64,000 nucleotides of DNA from an uncultured Paracoccaceae bacterium (lineage in GTDB: Bacteria > Pseudomonadota > Alphaproteobacteria > Rhodobacterales > Rhodobacteraceae): NCBI GenBank assembly GCA_947493145.1, contig CANLPZ010000001.1, positions 868,001 through 932,000 of the forward strand. The letters run 5' to 3'. Position 1 is the first letter of the stretch; the number at the start of each line of letters is the position of its first letter. The position numbers were made by a program, and so were the translations under genes. The notes under the pieces were generated by a model. It worked only from the letters and a program-made list of their open reading frames with translations, ran no database searches and was not told where the DNA came from. Shown here one piece after another: positions 44,927 to 54,114 of the stretch.

Positions 44927-44936
44927 TGGACCGAAT

Positions 44937-45782
44937 ATGCAGATTTGCCGAACAATTTCAGAACTGCGCAAAGTTATTGCGATGTGGCGAGCGCAAGGCC
45001 AGACTTTGGGGCTGGTGACCACAATGGGCGCGTTGCACGCTGGTCACATGTCGTTGGTTGCAAACGCAACGCGTGACAATGACCGCGTTGTTGCAACAAT
45101 TTTTGTGAATCCAACACAGTTTGGCGAAAAAGCGGATTTAGACGCCTACCCGCGAACCGAAGACGAAGATTGCGCCCAATTGCAGGCCGCTGGCGTCGAT
45201 GCCGTGTTTATTCCCTCGGTCGACGAAATGTACCCCGACGGCGAGGAAACCATTGTCGAAACAACGCGTTTGGCCAACATGCTGCACGGCAAGGTCCGTC
45301 CTGGTCATTTTCGCGGCGTAACAACAATCGTCGCAAAATTGTTCAATATCGTTGGTGCCGATGCCGCGTATTTCGGTGAAAAAGATTACCAACAACTCAA
45401 TGTCATTCGCAAAATGGTGCGCGATTTGCATATGCCAACCAATATCCATGGCGTGACAACGATGCGCGAACGCGACGGGCTTGCCATGTCATCGCGCAAT
45501 GTGCGTTTGACACCAGAGGATCGGATCGCGGGGCTTGTTCTGTCACGCAGTTTAGCACAGGCCGAAAAGCTTGCTGCGACTGGTGCAACGGTCGAAGACC
45601 TTCAAACAGCGATCACAGATATGATCAACGCCGAACCACGTGCCACATTGCGGGCGTGTGACATTGTTGTCGCCGATACGTTTGAATTGGCCAGCGGCCC
45701 CATCACAGAAACCATCGGAATTATGCTATCCGCCGAATTCGGCGACGTCCTTCTGCTAGACCAAAGGGAGATTACCCCATGA
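44937..45782 (+). CDS. panC: Pantothenate synthetase (pantoate-beta-alanine ligase)
   Basis: PanC condenses pantoate and beta-alanine with ATP to make pantothenate. I chose the ATG at 44937 ([12 protein letters not shown]). The 281-residue protein has [14 protein letters not shown] (about 27-40, HxGH-like ATP site), [17 protein letters not shown] (about 59-75), FGEKDYQQL (about 145-153) and [10 protein letters not shown]. It overlaps panB by four bases. The product feeds CoaBC, encoded at 51.8-53.0 kb. Confidence 0.95.
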   Translation: MQICRTISELRKVIAMWRAQGQTLGLVTTMGALHAGHMSLVANATRDNDRVVATIFVNPTQFGEKADLDAYPRTEDEDCAQLQAAGVDAVFIPSVDEMYPDGEETIVETTRLANMLHGKVRPGHFRGVTTIVAKLFNIVGADAAYFGEKDYQQLNVIRKMVRDLHMPTNIHGVTTMRERDGLAMSSRNVRLTPEDRIAGLVLSRSLAQAEKLAATGATVEDLQTAITDMINAEPRATLRACDIVVADTFELASGPITETIGIMLSAEFGDVLLLDQREITP

Positions 45783-46594
45783 GCACGCAAAAAACTGAAA
45801 TCATCCGTCGCACAACCGTGCCTCAAATCACGGCGCGTAAAAACGGTGAGCCCATCGTTTCGTTGACGTCTTATCACGCGCACACCGCCGCGATCGTCGA
45901 CAAACATGCGGATTTCATTTTGGTCGGTGACAGCTTGGGCATGGTGATGCACGGGATGGACAGCACCGTCGGCGTGCCACTCGATTTAATGATTATGCAC
46001 GGCAAAGCGGTCGTGCGCGGCACGCAACGCGCGTTGATCGTTGTTGATATGCCGTTCGGAACCTATGAAGAAAGCCCTCAGATCGCGTTTCGCAATGCTG
46101 CGAAGATCATGAAGGAAACGCAGTGTCAGGCGGTGAAGCTGGAAGGCGGCGCACGCATGGCAGAAACGATCAAATTCCTGAGCGAACGCGGCATTCCAGT
46201 TATGGCCCATATCGGACTGACGCCGCAATCGTCGAACACAATGGGTGGCTTCAAAACCCAAGGTCGTGACGAAGACACATGGGCGGCCCATGAAGCCGAC
46301 GCAAAAGCCGTATCCGAAGCCGGTGCCTTTGCCATCGTTTTGGAAGGCATGGTTGAACCTTTGGCCGCCAAAATCACAAAACAGATCGACATTCCAACCA
46401 TTGGAATTGGCGCGTCTGCCGAATGCGACGGCCAGATTTTAGTGCTTGAGGACATGCTCGGCCTGTCCCCGTGGACCCCAAAATTCGTCAAAGTCTATGG
46501 CGATTTGGGCAACCAGATCGAAAAAGCGGTCGCAGCTTACGCCGAAGACGTCCGTGACCGATCGTTCCCAACCGACGCGCAAACCTACAAATAA
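45779..46594 (+). CDS. panB: 3-methyl-2-oxobutanoate hydroxymethyltransferase
   Basis: PanB makes ketopantoate from ketoisovalerate and methylene-tetrahydrofolate. The 271-residue length is normal and the family motifs are present: [17 protein letters not shown] (about 27-43), [18 protein letters not shown] (about 45-62), VKLEGGARM and [12 protein letters not shown] (about 142-153), and [17 protein letters not shown] (about 203-219). The start lies in an ATGA overlap with panC. A hairpin shared with the convergent dehydrogenase gene follows 12 bases after the stop. Confidence 0.96.
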   Translation: MSTQKTEIIRRTTVPQITARKNGEPIVSLTSYHAHTAAIVDKHADFILVGDSLGMVMHGMDSTVGVPLDLMIMHGKAVVRGTQRALIVVDMPFGTYEESPQIAFRNAAKIMKETQCQAVKLEGGARMAETIKFLSERGIPVMAHIGLTPQSSNTMGGFKTQGRDEDTWAAHEADAKAVSEAGAFAIVLEGMVEPLAAKITKQIDIPTIGIGASAECDGQILVLEDMLGLSPWTPKFVKVYGDLGNQIEKAVAAYAEDVRDRSFPTDAQTYK

Positions 46595-46600
46595 CCAGCA

Positions 46601-46625
46601 AAAATGCCCGATCGACAGGTCGGGC
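46601..46625 (-). terminator. Terminator between panB and the 2-hydroxyacid dehydrogenase
   Basis: GCCCGA (46606-46611) and TCGGGC (46620-46625) form a short GC-rich stem. On the minus strand it is followed by ATTTTT, which makes it the terminator of the dehydrogenase gene whose stop is one base away. On the plus strand there is no U-tract, so it would stop panB transcripts only poorly. Confidence 0.7.
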
Positions 46626-46626
46626 G

Positions 46627-47613
46627 TTACAACATCGACGGCACAACCTGATCTGGTGGTCTGTGACCATCTTCGAATGCTTTAATATTCACCACAACCC
46701 GTTGTCCCATATCGATCCGACCTTCGACTGTCGCCGAGCTCATATGGGGCAGCAAAATCACGTTGTTCAAATCGCGCAGTCGGGGGTTTACGCCCTGCCC
46801 TGCCGCGTAGACGTCCAAGCCCGCGCCTGCAAGTTCGCCTGCGCGCAGCATCCGCGTCAACGCATTTTCATCGACCACATCCCCGCGCGAGGTGTTGATC
46901 AAAACAGAGGACGGTTTCATCAATTTCAACCGGCGCGCGTTCATCAGATGAAACGTGGCTGGCGTGTGTGGGCAATTCACGGAAACCACATCAACACGCG
47001 AAATCATTTGGTCCAAACTGTCCCAAAACGTGGCGCCAAGATCCTGTTCCACCTCAACACGCAACCGATTTCTGTTGTGGTAATGGATGTCCATTCCGAA
47101 TGCGGTCGCGCGGCGTGCGACGGCTTGCCCAATGCGCCCCATACCAAGGATGCCGAGTTTGCGCCCTTTCATCCGACCGCCCAAAAACGCATTCGGCGCC
47201 CAACCGCCCCAGTTACCCGATTGCATTTCAGCCATACCTTCGGGAATGCGACGGGTCACACCAAGAATTAACGCCATGACCATATCAGCGGTGTCCTCTG
47301 TGACAACGCTGGGTGTGTTGGAAACCATTATGCCGCGTTGGCGCGCGGCGGTGACATCAATATTGTCAAAACCCGATCCGTAGTTAGCAATCAATTTCAA
47401 CTTGTCGCCTGCTGTGTCCAAAAGCGCGGCGTCAATTTGGTCCGTCACAGTGGGGACCAAAACATCCGCTGTCTGGACGGCTTCGATCAGCGCCGCACGG
47501 TCCATCGCAGTGTCATCATTGCGTAATCGGACGTCAAACAACTCGCCTAAACGCTGCTCCACAGTTTCGGGCAACCGTCGCGTCACGACAACACATAAAT
47601 TTTTAGACGGCAT
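46627..47613 (-). CDS. D-isomer-specific 2-hydroxyacid dehydrogenase with substituted catalytic Glu
   Basis: I chose the ATG at 47613, with GGAG 10 bases upstream; the protein is 328 residues. It matches glyoxylate/hydroxypyruvate reductases: substrate loop NYGSGFDNID (77-86), NAD(P) site GILGMGRIG (154-162), catalytic Arg243 in INTSRGD and catalytic His290 in LLPHMSS. The catalytic Glu, normally in a DVFxxEP motif 29 residues after the Arg, is Gly272 (DVYAAGQG). The C-terminus (EDGHRPPDQVVPSML) is typical of the roseobacter group. The loss of Glu without frameshift suggests altered or lost activity. It is divergent from the SH3-like gene. Confidence 0.88.
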   Translation of the reverse strand: MPSKNLCVVVTRRLPETVEQRLGELFDVRLRNDDTAMDRAALIEAVQTADVLVPTVTDQIDAALLDTAGDKLKLIANYGSGFDNIDVTAARQRGIMVSNTPSVVTEDTADMVMALILGVTRRIPEGMAEMQSGNWGGWAPNAFLGGRMKGRKLGILGMGRIGQAVARRATAFGMDIHYHNRNRLRVEVEQDLGATFWDSLDQMISRVDVVSVNCPHTPATFHLMNARRLKLMKPSSVLINTSRGDVVDENALTRMLRAGELAGAGLDVYAAGQGVNPRLRDLNNVILLPHMSSATVEGRIDMGQRVVVNIKAFEDGHRPPDQVVPSML

Positions 47614-47730
47614 CCGGCGGCTCCTTGGTCTTTTTTTGACACACCTTCTATGGCAAAGTGGCGCAAGCTGACGCAGGGCACAAGAACCCATTCGCAGCAA
47701 ACGAGCAAAAACAGATGCAGGTGCAGTCTA

Positions 47731-48228
47731 ATGAGTTTTTTATCGCGCGGCCTTTTGGTTGGATTGGCGATGACGCTGGCCGGAATGGGATCAGCCCAAG
47801 AACGCGGGCCAGTGACAAATTTACCGATGCCGCGATTTGTGTCCATGAAGGCGTCCGAAGGAAACGTTCGCCGCGGTCCGTCGCTGTCGCATCGTATCGA
47901 TTGGGTGTTCAAACGCAAAGATATGCCATTGCAGATCACTGCGGAATACGGCCATTGGCGTCGGGTTCAGGACCGCGATGGCATGGGCGGTTGGGTGCAT
48001 TATTCGCTGTTGTCGGGGGTTCGTACGGTTATCGTGGACGAAGATTTAATGCCGATTTTCGCGCGCAAAGATACCAATTCACCCGAAAAAGCCCGACTTG
48101 AAGCCGGTGTTGTCGGACGCATTGGGGAATGCGATTTGGATTGGTGTTGGCTCAGCTCCGGCGGGTTCAAAGGTTGGGCGCGTAAATCTTCGCTTTGGGG
48201 TATTGGGCCCGACGAAATCCGCGAATAG
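47731..48228 (+). CDS. Secreted SH3-like domain protein
   Basis: I chose the ATG at 47731 (MSFLSRGLLVGLAM). The 165-residue product has a signal peptide (cleavage probably after GMGSA, residue 22) and two bacterial SH3-like repeats: FVSMKASEGNVRRGPSLSH into WVHYSLLSG (about 38-95), and a second ending CDLDWCWLSSGGFKGWARKSSLWG. Such proteins bind cell-wall peptides in the periplasm. A disulfide between the two Cys of CDLDWC is possible. It is a single gene convergent with the M3 peptidase. Confidence 0.85.
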   Translation: MSFLSRGLLVGLAMTLAGMGSAQERGPVTNLPMPRFVSMKASEGNVRRGPSLSHRIDWVFKRKDMPLQITAEYGHWRRVQDRDGMGGWVHYSLLSGVRTVIVDEDLMPIFARKDTNSPEKARLEAGVVGRIGECDLDWCWLSSGGFKGWARKSSLWGIGPDEIRE

Positions 48229-48268
48229 ATCACAGGGCTTGAACGTAACGCCCAAGCCCCGTCTATGT

Positions 48269-50293
48269 TTAAGCCGCGTCCAAACCACGGCCTTTCAACA
48301 ATGCCTCAACTGTTGGTAATCGCCCTCTAAAACCTTTGTACAGCTCATCGGGCTCGACGGACCCGCCAGTCGATAGAATGTTGTCTTCCAAAGCCTTGGC
48401 GACATCTGCATCAAACGGATCACCCGCTTCCTCAAAGGCTTCGAACGCATCCGCGTCCATCACTTCGGACCACATATAACTGTAATAGGCACTCGCGTAA
48501 TACCCGCCAGAAAACACATGCGCAAAATGCGGGGTCGCATGGCGCATTTTAATGGCATCAGGCATACCAATATTGGCCAAAACTTCCGCCTGTTTCTGCA
48601 TCGGGTCCGCAGGGGCATCGCCATCGTGGAATTCCAAATCAACCAGCGCGGATGCCACATATTCAACTGTCGAGAACCCCATATTGTACGTACTGGCCGC
48701 AAGCAGACGGTCAAGCAAATCTTTGGGCATTGCTTCGCCTGTATCCGCATGGGTTGCGAATTCTGCCAACACCTCGGGAACGTCCAGCCAATGTTCATAC
48801 AGCTGGCTTGGCAGTTCAACAAAATCGCGTGGCACAGAAGTTCCAGAAATCATTTCATAGGTAACGTCAGACAACATCTGATGCAGCGCATGGCCAAATT
48901 CATGGAACAGCGTGCGCGCGTCATCATACGACAACAACGCCGGCTCGCCCTCGGCCGGTTTGGCAAAATTACACACGTTCATCACAATCGGTGTAATTTC
49001 TTTGTCCAAACGCTGTTGCGAACGCATCGCAGAACACCACGCGCCAGAACGTTTCGATCCACGGGCGAAATAGTCACCAACAAACACAGCAACATGTTTG
49101 CCACCGCGCGACACCTCAAACGCACGGCAATCTGGATGGTAAAACGTGACATCAAGCGGCTTGAATTCCAGTCCAAACAATCGCGTCGCGCAGGCAAAGG
49201 ACGCTTCGATCATGCGGTCCAATTGAAAATAGGGTTTAAGCTCAGCCTCGTCCAAGTCATGTTCGGCAAGGCGGCGTTTTTCAGCATAGTAATGCCAATC
49301 CCACGCCGCGAGTTCGCCGTTGATCCCATCGTCGTGCAACATGTCAGTTAAGATTTTTGCATCACGATCGGCGGCCGCTTTTGCTGGTTTCCACACATCC
49401 ATCAGCAAATCGCGAACGTTTTGCGGCGTTTTCGCCATTTCGGTTTCCAACTTAAACTGTGCAAAGTTGTCGTATCCCAAAAGCGAAGCCATTTCCGCAC
49501 GAAGAGCCAACATTTCGGCAATGCCTTCGCGATTGTCCGTTTCTGGTTTCATTTCGCCACGAGATGTCCACGCGGTATACGCCTTTTCGCGCAAATCGCG
49601 CCGCGCAGAGAACTGAAGAAACGGAACAACCAACGAGCGCGACAAGGTTACAACATACCCATCAACACCCTTTTCTTTTGCCGCAGCCTTCGCGGCTGAA
49701 ATGACGAAATCAGGCAACCCGTCCAAGTCATCGTCACCCAGTTCCATGAACCAATCGCGTTCATCTGCCAAAAGGTTTTGACCAAATTCGGTCCCCAAAA
49801 CAGCAAGGCGGCTGTTAATTTCTTTCTTGCGCTCGCGGTCAGCGCCCGTCAGCGACGCACCCGCGCGTATGAAATTGCGACGGGTAAGTTCCAACACGCG
49901 CATTTCTTCGGCGTTCAAACCTGCGGACTCCCGTGTCGACCAGACGGTTTCGATCCGTTTAAACAATTCCGCGTTTAGGTAAGTTTCCGACCCATGCGCC
50001 GCCAGCGCGGGTGAAAAACTGCGCTGTAAGGCTTCTCTGTCTTCGTTCGTGTCAGCACCCGACACGGTGTAGAAAACAGACAAAACTTGGTTTAGTTTTT
50101 TCCCTGAACGCGCCAACGCGTTGATCACATTGTCAAAACTTGCAGGCTCTGGATTTTCGGCGATTGCTATTATTTCGGCTTTGTCCTCGGCCAAAGCGGC
50201 ATCAAACGCAGATTGAAAATCACTGTCTTTGATGTCTGAAAATGGTGCGATGCCAAAGGGCGTGTCCCAATCGGAAAGCAATAGGTTGGTCAT
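48269..50293 (-). CDS. M3-family oligopeptidase (Dcp/PrlC type)
   Basis: The 674-residue zinc peptidase has the HExxH site in TLFHEFGHALHQML (about residues 465-478) with the downstream Glu about 28 residues later (SQLYEHW). Length and the N-terminal PFGIAPFSDIKDSDF pattern match oligopeptidase A or dipeptidyl carboxypeptidase. There is no signal peptide, so it is cytoplasmic and probably degrades short peptides, including cleaved signal peptides. It is a single gene between the SH3 protein and moeB. Confidence 0.92.
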   Translation of the reverse strand: MTNLLLSDWDTPFGIAPFSDIKDSDFQSAFDAALAEDKAEIIAIAENPEPASFDNVINALARSGKKLNQVLSVFYTVSGADTNEDREALQRSFSPALAAHGSETYLNAELFKRIETVWSTRESAGLNAEEMRVLELTRRNFIRAGASLTGADRERKKEINSRLAVLGTEFGQNLLADERDWFMELGDDDLDGLPDFVISAAKAAAKEKGVDGYVVTLSRSLVVPFLQFSARRDLREKAYTAWTSRGEMKPETDNREGIAEMLALRAEMASLLGYDNFAQFKLETEMAKTPQNVRDLLMDVWKPAKAAADRDAKILTDMLHDDGINGELAAWDWHYYAEKRRLAEHDLDEAELKPYFQLDRMIEASFACATRLFGLEFKPLDVTFYHPDCRAFEVSRGGKHVAVFVGDYFARGSKRSGAWCSAMRSQQRLDKEITPIVMNVCNFAKPAEGEPALLSYDDARTLFHEFGHALHQMLSDVTYEMISGTSVPRDFVELPSQLYEHWLDVPEVLAEFATHADTGEAMPKDLLDRLLAASTYNMGFSTVEYVASALVDLEFHDGDAPADPMQKQAEVLANIGMPDAIKMRHATPHFAHVFSGGYYASAYYSYMWSEVMDADAFEAFEEAGDPFDADVAKALEDNILSTGGSVEPDELYKGFRGRLPTVEALLKGRGLDAA

Positions 50294-50326
50294 GATGATC
50301 TCCTTTGAACATCAATCTAGGTATGC

Positions 50327-51370
50327 TTACCTGTCGGCGCCACCGCAAACCGCACAATCGTGACGACGTTTAAGGGAAATTTTTCGTGTCTCAGCGTAGG
50401 CCACGTCATAGATCAACATTTCACCACGCAAAGGCGCCCCCGCACCGGTAATCAATTTAATGACTTCCGTCGCCATCATTGCTCCGATCACACCAGGCAA
50501 CGGTCCCACCACACCGGCAGCCGCGCAACTGGGGGCCAATTCCGGCGCAGGCGGCGAGGGGAAAACACAGGCGTAACACGGTGCGTTCTGCGCTGGATCA
50601 AAAACGCTGACTTGGCCTTCCCACTGGGACAAAGCACCGGAAATTAGGGGTGTTTTCGTCGCGACCGCTGCCGCATTAACTGCGTATCGGGTGTCGAAAT
50701 TATCGGTTCCATCCAAAACGAAGTCATAGTCTTGAAACAATTCGATCGCGTCGGCTTCGGTTAATTTACGGTGGTAAGGCCGCACATCAACATACGGGTT
50801 TTGCGCAACCATTGCCTTTTGCGCAGAAAAAACTTTGGGTATCCCAATATCCGCGTCGCGGTGGATTACTTGGCGCTGCAGGTTAGAATTTTCAACGACA
50901 TCGTCGTCAATCACCCCGATGGTTCCAACCCCAGCCGCGGCCAGATACATCAACGCCGGCGACCCAAGCCCACCCGCCCCAATAACCAAGACCTTTGCGT
51001 TTTTCAGCTTTTTCTGACCGACACCACCAATTTCACGCAACACCATGTGACGGGCATAGCGGTTAAGCTCAGCCTCAGAAAACGTCTTGGTGTTTTCGGG
51101 TTCTGGCGCCTGTTGCATCGCATGCACGCGCAACGAACGCACGCCCGATCGATAGGCAAAAATCAACGCGCCCGCGCCCAAAAGCATGAACCAAGGCGCC
51201 GCTGTTTCACCCGTTTGCAACCGCAATGGATGCCCGTCGGCTAAGGTGACATGCATCAAAATAACAACGCCGATCAGCCCGAACACGAACCCCCATCGCA
51301 AACGCTTTGGTAAATTGATCAAGGCGCCACCGCCCCAGATCAAAACACAGAACAACAGGACCAACAGCAT
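50327..51370 (-). CDS. moeB: Membrane-anchored MoeB/ThiF-family adenylyltransferase
   Basis: The 347-residue protein adds an N-terminal region of about 95 residues with three hydrophobic segments (about 1-16, 26-44, 59-73) to a standard MoeB core. The core has RYARHMVLREIGGVGQKKL (about 102-120), the ATP site VIGAGGLGSPALMYLAAAG, DDDVVENSNLQRQ and zinc-binding Cys pairs CYAC and CAVC. MoeB adenylates the Gly-Gly tail of MoaD. The anchor would place this step at the membrane. It follows dut in a TGATG junction. Confidence 0.9.
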   Translation of the reverse strand: MLLVLLFCVLIWGGGALINLPKRLRWGFVFGLIGVVILMHVTLADGHPLRLQTGETAAPWFMLLGAGALIFAYRSGVRSLRVHAMQQAPEPENTKTFSEAELNRYARHMVLREIGGVGQKKLKNAKVLVIGAGGLGSPALMYLAAAGVGTIGVIDDDVVENSNLQRQVIHRDADIGIPKVFSAQKAMVAQNPYVDVRPYHRKLTEADAIELFQDYDFVLDGTDNFDTRYAVNAAAVATKTPLISGALSQWEGQVSVFDPAQNAPCYACVFPSPPAPELAPSCAAAGVVGPLPGVIGAMMATEVIKLITGAGAPLRGEMLIYDVAYAETRKISLKRRHDCAVCGGADR

Positions 51371-51837
51371 CAGGATCGTCCGGTTGATCCAAAACCACCG
51401 CTGCCACGCGCCGTGTCTGACAGGGTTTCAGCCAATTCAAATACCGCTTGAACAACGGGGGCAACAATCATTTGCGCGATGCGATCCCCATGCGAAATTT
51501 GAAACACCTCATCCCCAAGGTTCAAGACAATCACGCCCAACAGTCCCCGATAGTCGCTGTCGATCGTACCAGGTGTATTTGGCAATGTGATCCCGTGCTT
51601 TAACGCCAGCCCTGATCTGGGGCGAATTTGTACTTCGAAACCATGTGGAATTTCCAAATGCAAACCTGTCGGGATCAATGCTCGCTGCATTGGCGCCAAA
51701 GCAAGGCCAGCTTCGCGATCAGAGGTCGCAAAATTTGCGCGTAAATCCGCGCCTGCCGCGCCATCTGTTTCATACGCAGGAAGCCCAAGGCGTTTATCCG
51801 CATCGACGCCCCATACAAATTTGATCACAGGTGTCAT
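51370..51837 (-). CDS. dut: Deoxyuridine 5'-triphosphate nucleotidohydrolase
   Basis: A trimeric dUTPase of 155 residues that hydrolyses dUTP to dUMP, keeping uracil out of DNA. Motifs: [13 protein letters not shown] (about 22-34), [11 protein letters not shown] (about 73-83), [12 protein letters not shown] (about 87-98) and the C-terminal phosphate-binding [10 protein letters not shown]. It overlaps coaBC by four bases and moeB by one, so all three are co-translated. Confidence 0.96.
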   Translation of the reverse strand: MTPVIKFVWGVDADKRLGLPAYETDGAAGADLRANFATSDREAGLALAPMQRALIPTGLHLEIPHGFEVQIRPRSGLALKHGITLPNTPGTIDSDYRGLLGVIVLNLGDEVFQISHGDRIAQMIVAPVVQAVFELAETLSDTARGSGGFGSTGRS

Positions 51838-53030
51838 GACAGTGTCGCCGCAATGCGTTCAGCCAACTGCTGCGCCACCGCGTCTTTTCCCGCGCGAGGC
51901 CAATCCTCAGCCGCGTCGGCCGTGATCAGGGTTACATCGTTTTCCGATCCCCCCATGATGCCCGTTTCTGGCGATACATCATTTGCAACGATCCAGTCGC
52001 ACCCTTTGCGGTCACGTTTTGATGTGGCATTCGCGATAACATCATTGGTTTCGGCCGCAAAACCGATGACTAATTCTGGTCGACCTTTTTCCATTTGGCT
52101 AACGGTGGCCAAAATGTCGGGGTTCTCTGCGAATTCAAGCGACGGCAGCGCCCCGTTTGCATCCTTTTTTATCTTGCGATCACTGGCCGAAGTTACGCGC
52201 CAATCTGCAACGGCCGCCGCAAAAACGGCCGCGTCCGCAGGCAAGGCTGCCGTCACCGCATCGAGCATGTCCGCCGCGGTTTCGACGCGAACAATTTTCG
52301 CACCAACAGGATCATCCGCATCTGCCGGTCCGGTGACAAATGTCACGTCTGCACCCAACCCGACCAATGCATTGGCGATGGCCGTTCCTTGCGATCCTGA
52401 TGATCGATTGGCGATATAGCGAACGGGATCAATGGGTTCATGCGTCGGACCCGACGTCACCAAAACATGTTTCCCTTTGAGCGGCCCATCGGAAAGCGCA
52501 TGATCGATCGCCGCAACGATGTCCAATGGCTCCGCCATTCGGCCTGGGCCATACTCGCCACAGGCCATGTCTCCTTCATCTGGTCCGACAACCAAAACAC
52601 CGTCGCTTTGCAGGGTCTTTAGGTTTCGCTGCGTCGCGGGGTGATCCCACATGCGCACATTCATAGACGGCGCGATCAAAACCCGTTTGTCAGTTGCCAG
52701 CAAAACAGTTGACGCCAAATCACCCGCTAAACCATTCGCCATTTTTGCCATCAGATCCGCGGTCGCAGGCGCGACAACAATTAAATCCGCGGCGCGGGAC
52801 AATTCGATATGGCCCATTTCGGCCTCGTCCGTCAGGTCAAACAGATCGGAATAAACTTTGGTCGCGGCCAAGGCAGACACCGACAACGGCGTCACAAATT
52901 CCCCTGCGGCGTTGGTCATAACCGGTGTAACCTGACACCCGCGTTCGCGCAATCGTCGGATCAAATCCAACGCCTTAAACGCTGCGATCCCGCCACCGAT
53001 CACCAAAAGTACGTGTTTTCCAGCAAGCAT
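51834..53030 (-). CDS. coaBC: Bifunctional phosphopantothenoylcysteine decarboxylase / phosphopantothenate-cysteine ligase
   Basis: CoaBC performs two steps of coenzyme A synthesis. I chose the ATG at 53030 ([14 protein letters not shown]), giving 398 residues. The N-terminal flavoprotein decarboxylase has [16 protein letters not shown] and the active-site [14 protein letters not shown] (about 120-133); [14 protein letters not shown]-like [13 protein letters not shown] follows. The C-terminal ligase starts at about residue 190 ([19 protein letters not shown]). It is downstream in the pathway of the panBC genes but in a different transcript, with dut and moeB. Confidence 0.95.
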   Translation of the reverse strand: MLAGKHVLLVIGGGIAAFKALDLIRRLRERGCQVTPVMTNAAGEFVTPLSVSALAATKVYSDLFDLTDEAEMGHIELSRAADLIVVAPATADLMAKMANGLAGDLASTVLLATDKRVLIAPSMNVRMWDHPATQRNLKTLQSDGVLVVGPDEGDMACGEYGPGRMAEPLDIVAAIDHALSDGPLKGKHVLVTSGPTHEPIDPVRYIANRSSGSQGTAIANALVGLGADVTFVTGPADADDPVGAKIVRVETAADMLDAVTAALPADAAVFAAAVADWRVTSASDRKIKKDANGALPSLEFAENPDILATVSQMEKGRPELVIGFAAETNDVIANATSKRDRKGCDWIVANDVSPETGIMGGSENDVTLITADAAEDWPRAGKDAVAQQLAERIAATLS

Positions 53031-53090
53031 ACATTCATCCTTCTTCCGCAAAGATGTATGCGGCGCTACGCGTGAACTCAAGCCAAACGT

Positions 53091-53124
53091 AAAAACGTCC
53101 CGCCTGTGAAACACAAACGGGACG
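53091..53124 (-). terminator. Rho-independent terminator after rpoH
   Basis: Read on the minus strand, CGTCCCG and CGGGACG (53124-53118 and 53102-53096) form a seven-base stem followed by five T residues (53095-53091), about 29 bases after the rpoH stop. Confidence 0.85.
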
Positions 53125-53152
53125 CGTATTGCATAGACAATTGGGGAAATGA

Positions 53153-54031
53153 CTATGCAAAATAATGTTCAATCTCTGGGGCTTGGGTCGTTAAATAATT
53201 CCGCATTTTTGCGCAAGCGGCAGCCTCAACTTGGCGAATTCGTTCTTTGGACAAACCCAATTCATCCCCAAGACTTTCTAAGGTCCGTGGCGCGTCTGAT
53301 AATTTCCGTTCGCGAATTATAAAAATTTCACGAGGATTCAATTGCGTCATCGCCTCAAATAACCATGTCTTTATCTGTTCGCCGTCATGATCGGCTTCGA
53401 CGATGTGTTCCGCTTGTGGGGCGTCGTCTTCGATGGTGTCGACCCATGATCGGCCTTCGTCCTCGGTGGATTGGGTCGCATCAAGCGAGAAATCCGAACC
53501 AGACATCCGGCCCTGCATCATCTCAACATCGCGGACTGAAACACCAATTTCAGTCGCGATTTTCTGACGCAATTGATGCCCGTCCAATTCGTCCCCTCTG
53601 GCGAACGCTTCGCGTTCTAAACTGGATTGCACTCGTTTAAGGTTGAAAAACAATGTCTTTTGAGCGGACGTCGACCCGGTCCGCACCATCGACCAATTGC
53701 GCATCACGTGATCTTGGATCGATGCTTTGATCCACCACACCGCATAGGTCGAAAATCGCACGCCTTTGTCTGGATCGAATTTGTCAGCGGCTTTCATCAA
53801 ACCAAGCGAGGCCTCTTGAACCAAATCGTTCATTGGCGCGCCGTAACGACGAAACTTTGACGCCATTGAAATCGCCAACCGCATATAGGCCGTGATCAAC
53901 CTGTGAAGGGCGGCTTCGTCGCGCTGATCGCGCCACGCATAGGCCAGCATTGCTTCTGTTTCCGCGTCCAACATTTCGGCGGACATCGCTTTTGTCGAAA
54001 CCTTTGAATGAAGTGCACCATCGAATGACAT
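53153..54031 (-). CDS. rpoH: RNA polymerase sigma-32 factor, RpoH-II type
   Basis: The 292-residue protein has sigma region 2 (YMRLAISMASKFRRYGAPMN, about 48-67), the core-binding RFSTYAVWWIKASIQD and the RpoH box QKTLFFNLKRVQ, then region 4 (LGLSKERIRQVEAAACAKM). The stretch MRNWSMVRTGST, in place of LRSWSLVKLGTT, is as I recall it from the RpoH-II paralogue of Rhodobacter, which answers singlet oxygen, rather than the heat-shock RpoH-I. A TGATCC-type RpoE promoter candidate upstream agrees. It is a single gene with its own terminator. Confidence 0.92.
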   Translation of the reverse strand: MSFDGALHSKVSTKAMSAEMLDAETEAMLAYAWRDQRDEAALHRLITAYMRLAISMASKFRRYGAPMNDLVQEASLGLMKAADKFDPDKGVRFSTYAVWWIKASIQDHVMRNWSMVRTGSTSAQKTLFFNLKRVQSSLEREAFARGDELDGHQLRQKIATEIGVSVRDVEMMQGRMSGSDFSLDATQSTEDEGRSWVDTIEDDAPQAEHIVEADHDGEQIKTWLFEAMTQLNPREIFIIRERKLSDAPRTLESLGDELGLSKERIRQVEAAACAKMRNYLTTQAPEIEHYFA

Positions 54032-54074
54032 CGGAACCTCTCAGACATGCTTGCGTTTTCTTTGTCAGTTTCTT

Positions 54075-54104
54075 CTGATACGCAACATCGTGATGATTGG
54101 ATCA
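54075..54104 (-). promoter_or_regulatory. Candidate RpoE-type (ECF) promoter of rpoH-II
   Basis: On the minus strand TGATCC (54104-54099) is followed after 18 bases by TATCAG (54080-54075). TGATCC-N18-TA is the form of Rhodobacter RpoE promoters, including that of rpoH-II. The -35 is exact; the -10 agrees only in its first two bases. The start codon would be about 37 bases after the transcription start. The -35 lies 11 bases from the cobU start on the other strand, so the two genes may interfere. Confidence 0.55.
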
Positions 54105-54114
54105 AAGGTTTGTC

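Noticed and set aside
44777-45022. N-terminal extension of the GcvT-family oxidoreductase
   Set aside because: It would overlap panC and is basic and low in family similarity; the FAD motif should be near the N-terminus, as it is with the ATG at 44776.
48518-49351. 277-codon open frame on the plus strand inside the M3 peptidase gene
   Set aside because: It is antisense to the catalytic region of a conserved peptidase and has a shadow-like composition rich in Arg, His and Gln.
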